A program made the position numbers and the translations under genes. Of a stretch of 64,000 nt of DNA, positions 62,003-64,000 are shown piece by piece. The DNA comes from Serripes groenlandicus (taxonomy: Eukaryota > Mollusca > Bivalvia > Cardiida > Cardiidae): assembly GCA_031761405.1 (NCBI GenBank), contig JASEVX010000001.1, forward strand, positions 26,202,261-26,266,260, written 5' to 3'. The notes beneath the pieces were generated by a model, which did no database searches, had not been told where the DNA came from, and worked only from the letters and a program-made list of their open reading frames with translations. The number at the start of each line of letters is the position of its first letter. Position 1 is the stretch's first letter.

Positions 62003-64000
62003 CATATTTTAAAGAAGGGACTCTTCAAATTATTCCAAATTATGAAATAGCGATAGAAGTCCATTGAAACGATTTCCTTTTTACTTCTATATTACAATAT
62101 ATCTTTGGACTTAATACGCTTTTTTGAACGAACAGGAAAACCATTCTTTCCACATTATGATAGTACAAACGAATTCATCGTAATCGTCGCCGCATAAAGC
62201 ATGTAGCTAGTTTCAGACATAATATAAGTGTATAAGGATGCAAATCTAGTTACTTCTTGGCAACATTTCGCTATGTTGTAATTATTCATAGTCTGATACA
62301 AGAAGGCCTTGTGATTTCGTGATTTTTTTTTCTCAAGATGTGGATGTATAAAAAATGGCGCATCCGTACGAAGATGAAATGTCGGTCCTTGACATTATCG
62401 AAAGAGACGCCTTTGCTAAATTTCTACAAAAAAACATGCGTACCTTTTAGGAATTGTTGCGAAACGAAAGAACTTTTTCTTTCTTCACAAATGGTTATAA
62501 AATGAAGCCTTTTCTTTGACAAAGTGCTCCAGAATGTTACTATTAATTTACGAATTGATTTAGAATATAGCTAAATCTTAGAAAAAAATCAAAAAAAAAT
62601 CAAAATATAGCTATGACAAATTATTTTAAATTGTAGCTGTATCTTTGACTAATTCTTTCAAATAGTATTATTTTTTTACTAAATGTCACAAAATGTATTT
62701 ATTTCTTTATGTTTAATTGCAACAATATCTTAATACAAACTGTAGCTGCTAGCTGTATATTGTACGGACACATTGTAAAAGAACCAGCAGTTCCTTCATA
62801 AACAATCTTTCCCACCTACAGGGTTAAGGAAGTTGTTACACATGTGTTGAATTAAACCATTGTAGCCTACATGTTAATGTAATGTATGTGTTACTAAAGA
62901 CCACTTAATGTGCGGAAGATCGGAAATCAACGGGTTAACCAATCAATTTATCTATTATCTAATAATATCCTGTGGCGGACGAGCTTGATCGACCCAGCTG
63001 TCAGACGGGTTTGTTTACTTTTCAAAAAAGAGAGTACATTTCAATCCATTTCCTACCCTTTATTCCATGGTGTACTTGTCCCAATTAAAGTTTGTGTTCC
63101 CTATTGTACGTCGTCTGCTTCAATCATGTTCAATGAAAATCATCGGAAAACTTGACAGATTATATTGAAAGTATGCTTTTTAAAAGAAAATAGAAAATAT
63201 TGCTAAAAAGGGAGAAGTAACTCATTATAATAATTATTTCGATTTATCAAAATGTTTTGATAAATTGCGTGTATTAACAATACACAATCGTCTGTTTCAG
63301 AAACAATGTAACACAAATACCTTACACAAAATGTACGTGTATGCAGTTGATATAAATGCAATAATATATTCTATTATTTATCATCATTAATTTAATCACC
63401 TGAGATTAATCGGATTATTGTATAGGGTCAAAGCACTAGTTGTTCAGTCAGCGATTATATATCATGGTATAAGTATTAACTTCATTATATCGCTGATAAC
63501 GTATTCCACGATGATATGTGTTGGTAGCCCTTTATATCTCATTGTCGATCTTTTTTTCCTAAGTCGGCAATTCTATATATTACTTTACCCCGGACTTTAT
63601 ATTTTGACTTATCTAAAACTATTGGATGTCGATAAACAAAACACTTATTTTGTTTGTCAACTCTTAAAATATTTTTTTTATAAGCAACAACTTATAGTCG
63701 AGCAGTTAGAGTAAATTACTTACACACTTAATGTAATGCATGCCTTATTCAATTGTTAATCTAGATTTCGGAAATTGATAAAACTTATTTCATTTCCCTC
63801 TAAAGAGCACCAAATTTATCAACTCCAAATTTGTTCTTATAAAAGTACATTTTTGTAGATTTAGTCCATGTTATTCATGGGTGAGGAGGTCAAACTGAAC
63901 GCCACAATTCCAGTTCATTTCTATCCTTCTTACGTTATGTGACATATTTTACCACGGTACTGATAAGATAAACAATTCCAGTTCATTTCTATCCTTCTAA
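62003..64000. other. No confident gene; a short frame at 62358-62450
   Basis: At 62358 a plus-strand frame of 30 codons reads MAHPYEDEMSVLDIIERD and ends KNMRTF before TAG. It faintly recalls the N-terminus of HARBI1-like transposases but is too short to assign. A very worn TTAA-type MITE may lie at about 63105-63320. The last 30 bp repeat a phrase found at 63906-63934. Confidence 0.3.

Overview
This is animal (eukaryotic) genomic DNA and it is dominated by one large, intron-rich gene on the minus strand. Conceptual splicing of 22 exons between 35909 and 4651 gives one continuous reading frame of about 1,112 residues. In order it encodes the end of an MNNL domain, a DSL domain, 16 EGF repeats, a cysteine-rich VWFC-like region, a juxtamembrane region, one transmembrane helix and a cytoplasmic tail. 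This is the layout of the Notch ligand Jagged/Serrate. The 5' part (signal peptide and most of MNNL) was not found and probably lies beyond the right edge, upstream of 64000. Repeat types and base composition suggest a bivalve mollusc, perhaps a venerid- or dreissenid-type heterodont. That placement is an inference from recalled repeats, not a database result.

Layout. 1-2830: a tandem duplication of about 1.46 kb carrying a tRNA-derived SINE. 2831-4650: sequence 3' of Jagged, including a GAY-type microsatellite. 4651-25951: Jagged exons from the stop codon back to the exon before the DSL domain. Their introns hold SINEs, MITEs and several minisatellites. 25952-35860: a 9.9-kb intron full of nested transposons. 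35861-35909: a 49-bp exon ending the MNNL domain. 35910-64000: 28 kb with no further confident Jagged exon. This last part holds transposon remnants (a possible ISL2EU/IS4EU-type element, a MULE-type transposase tail, a Jockey-like reverse transcriptase fragment), an 870-bp (ACT)n microsatellite, more than 20 MITE copies, and a candidate first exon of an unknown gene beside an NRF1-like site.

The most striking repeat is a family of about 40 short elements of roughly 200-240 bp. They are flanked by TTAA, end in CCCTTTCCC-type inverted repeats, and carry a long inner hairpin. TTAA targets and CCCTTT ends point to a piggyBac-type non-autonomous element. A second TTAA family (ends CTCTTTCAGCGCC), a third family with 28-bp ends and a GC-rich fourth family are also present. 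Several elements sit inside one another with readable target-site duplications, so an insertion order can be worked out.

Exons were found by translating the minus strand, matching cysteine spacing to the Jagged family and requiring GT/AG splice sites with compatible phases. All 22 exons pass that test, so the gene call is strong. Transposon family names for short broken fragments rest on remembered protein patterns and are weaker.
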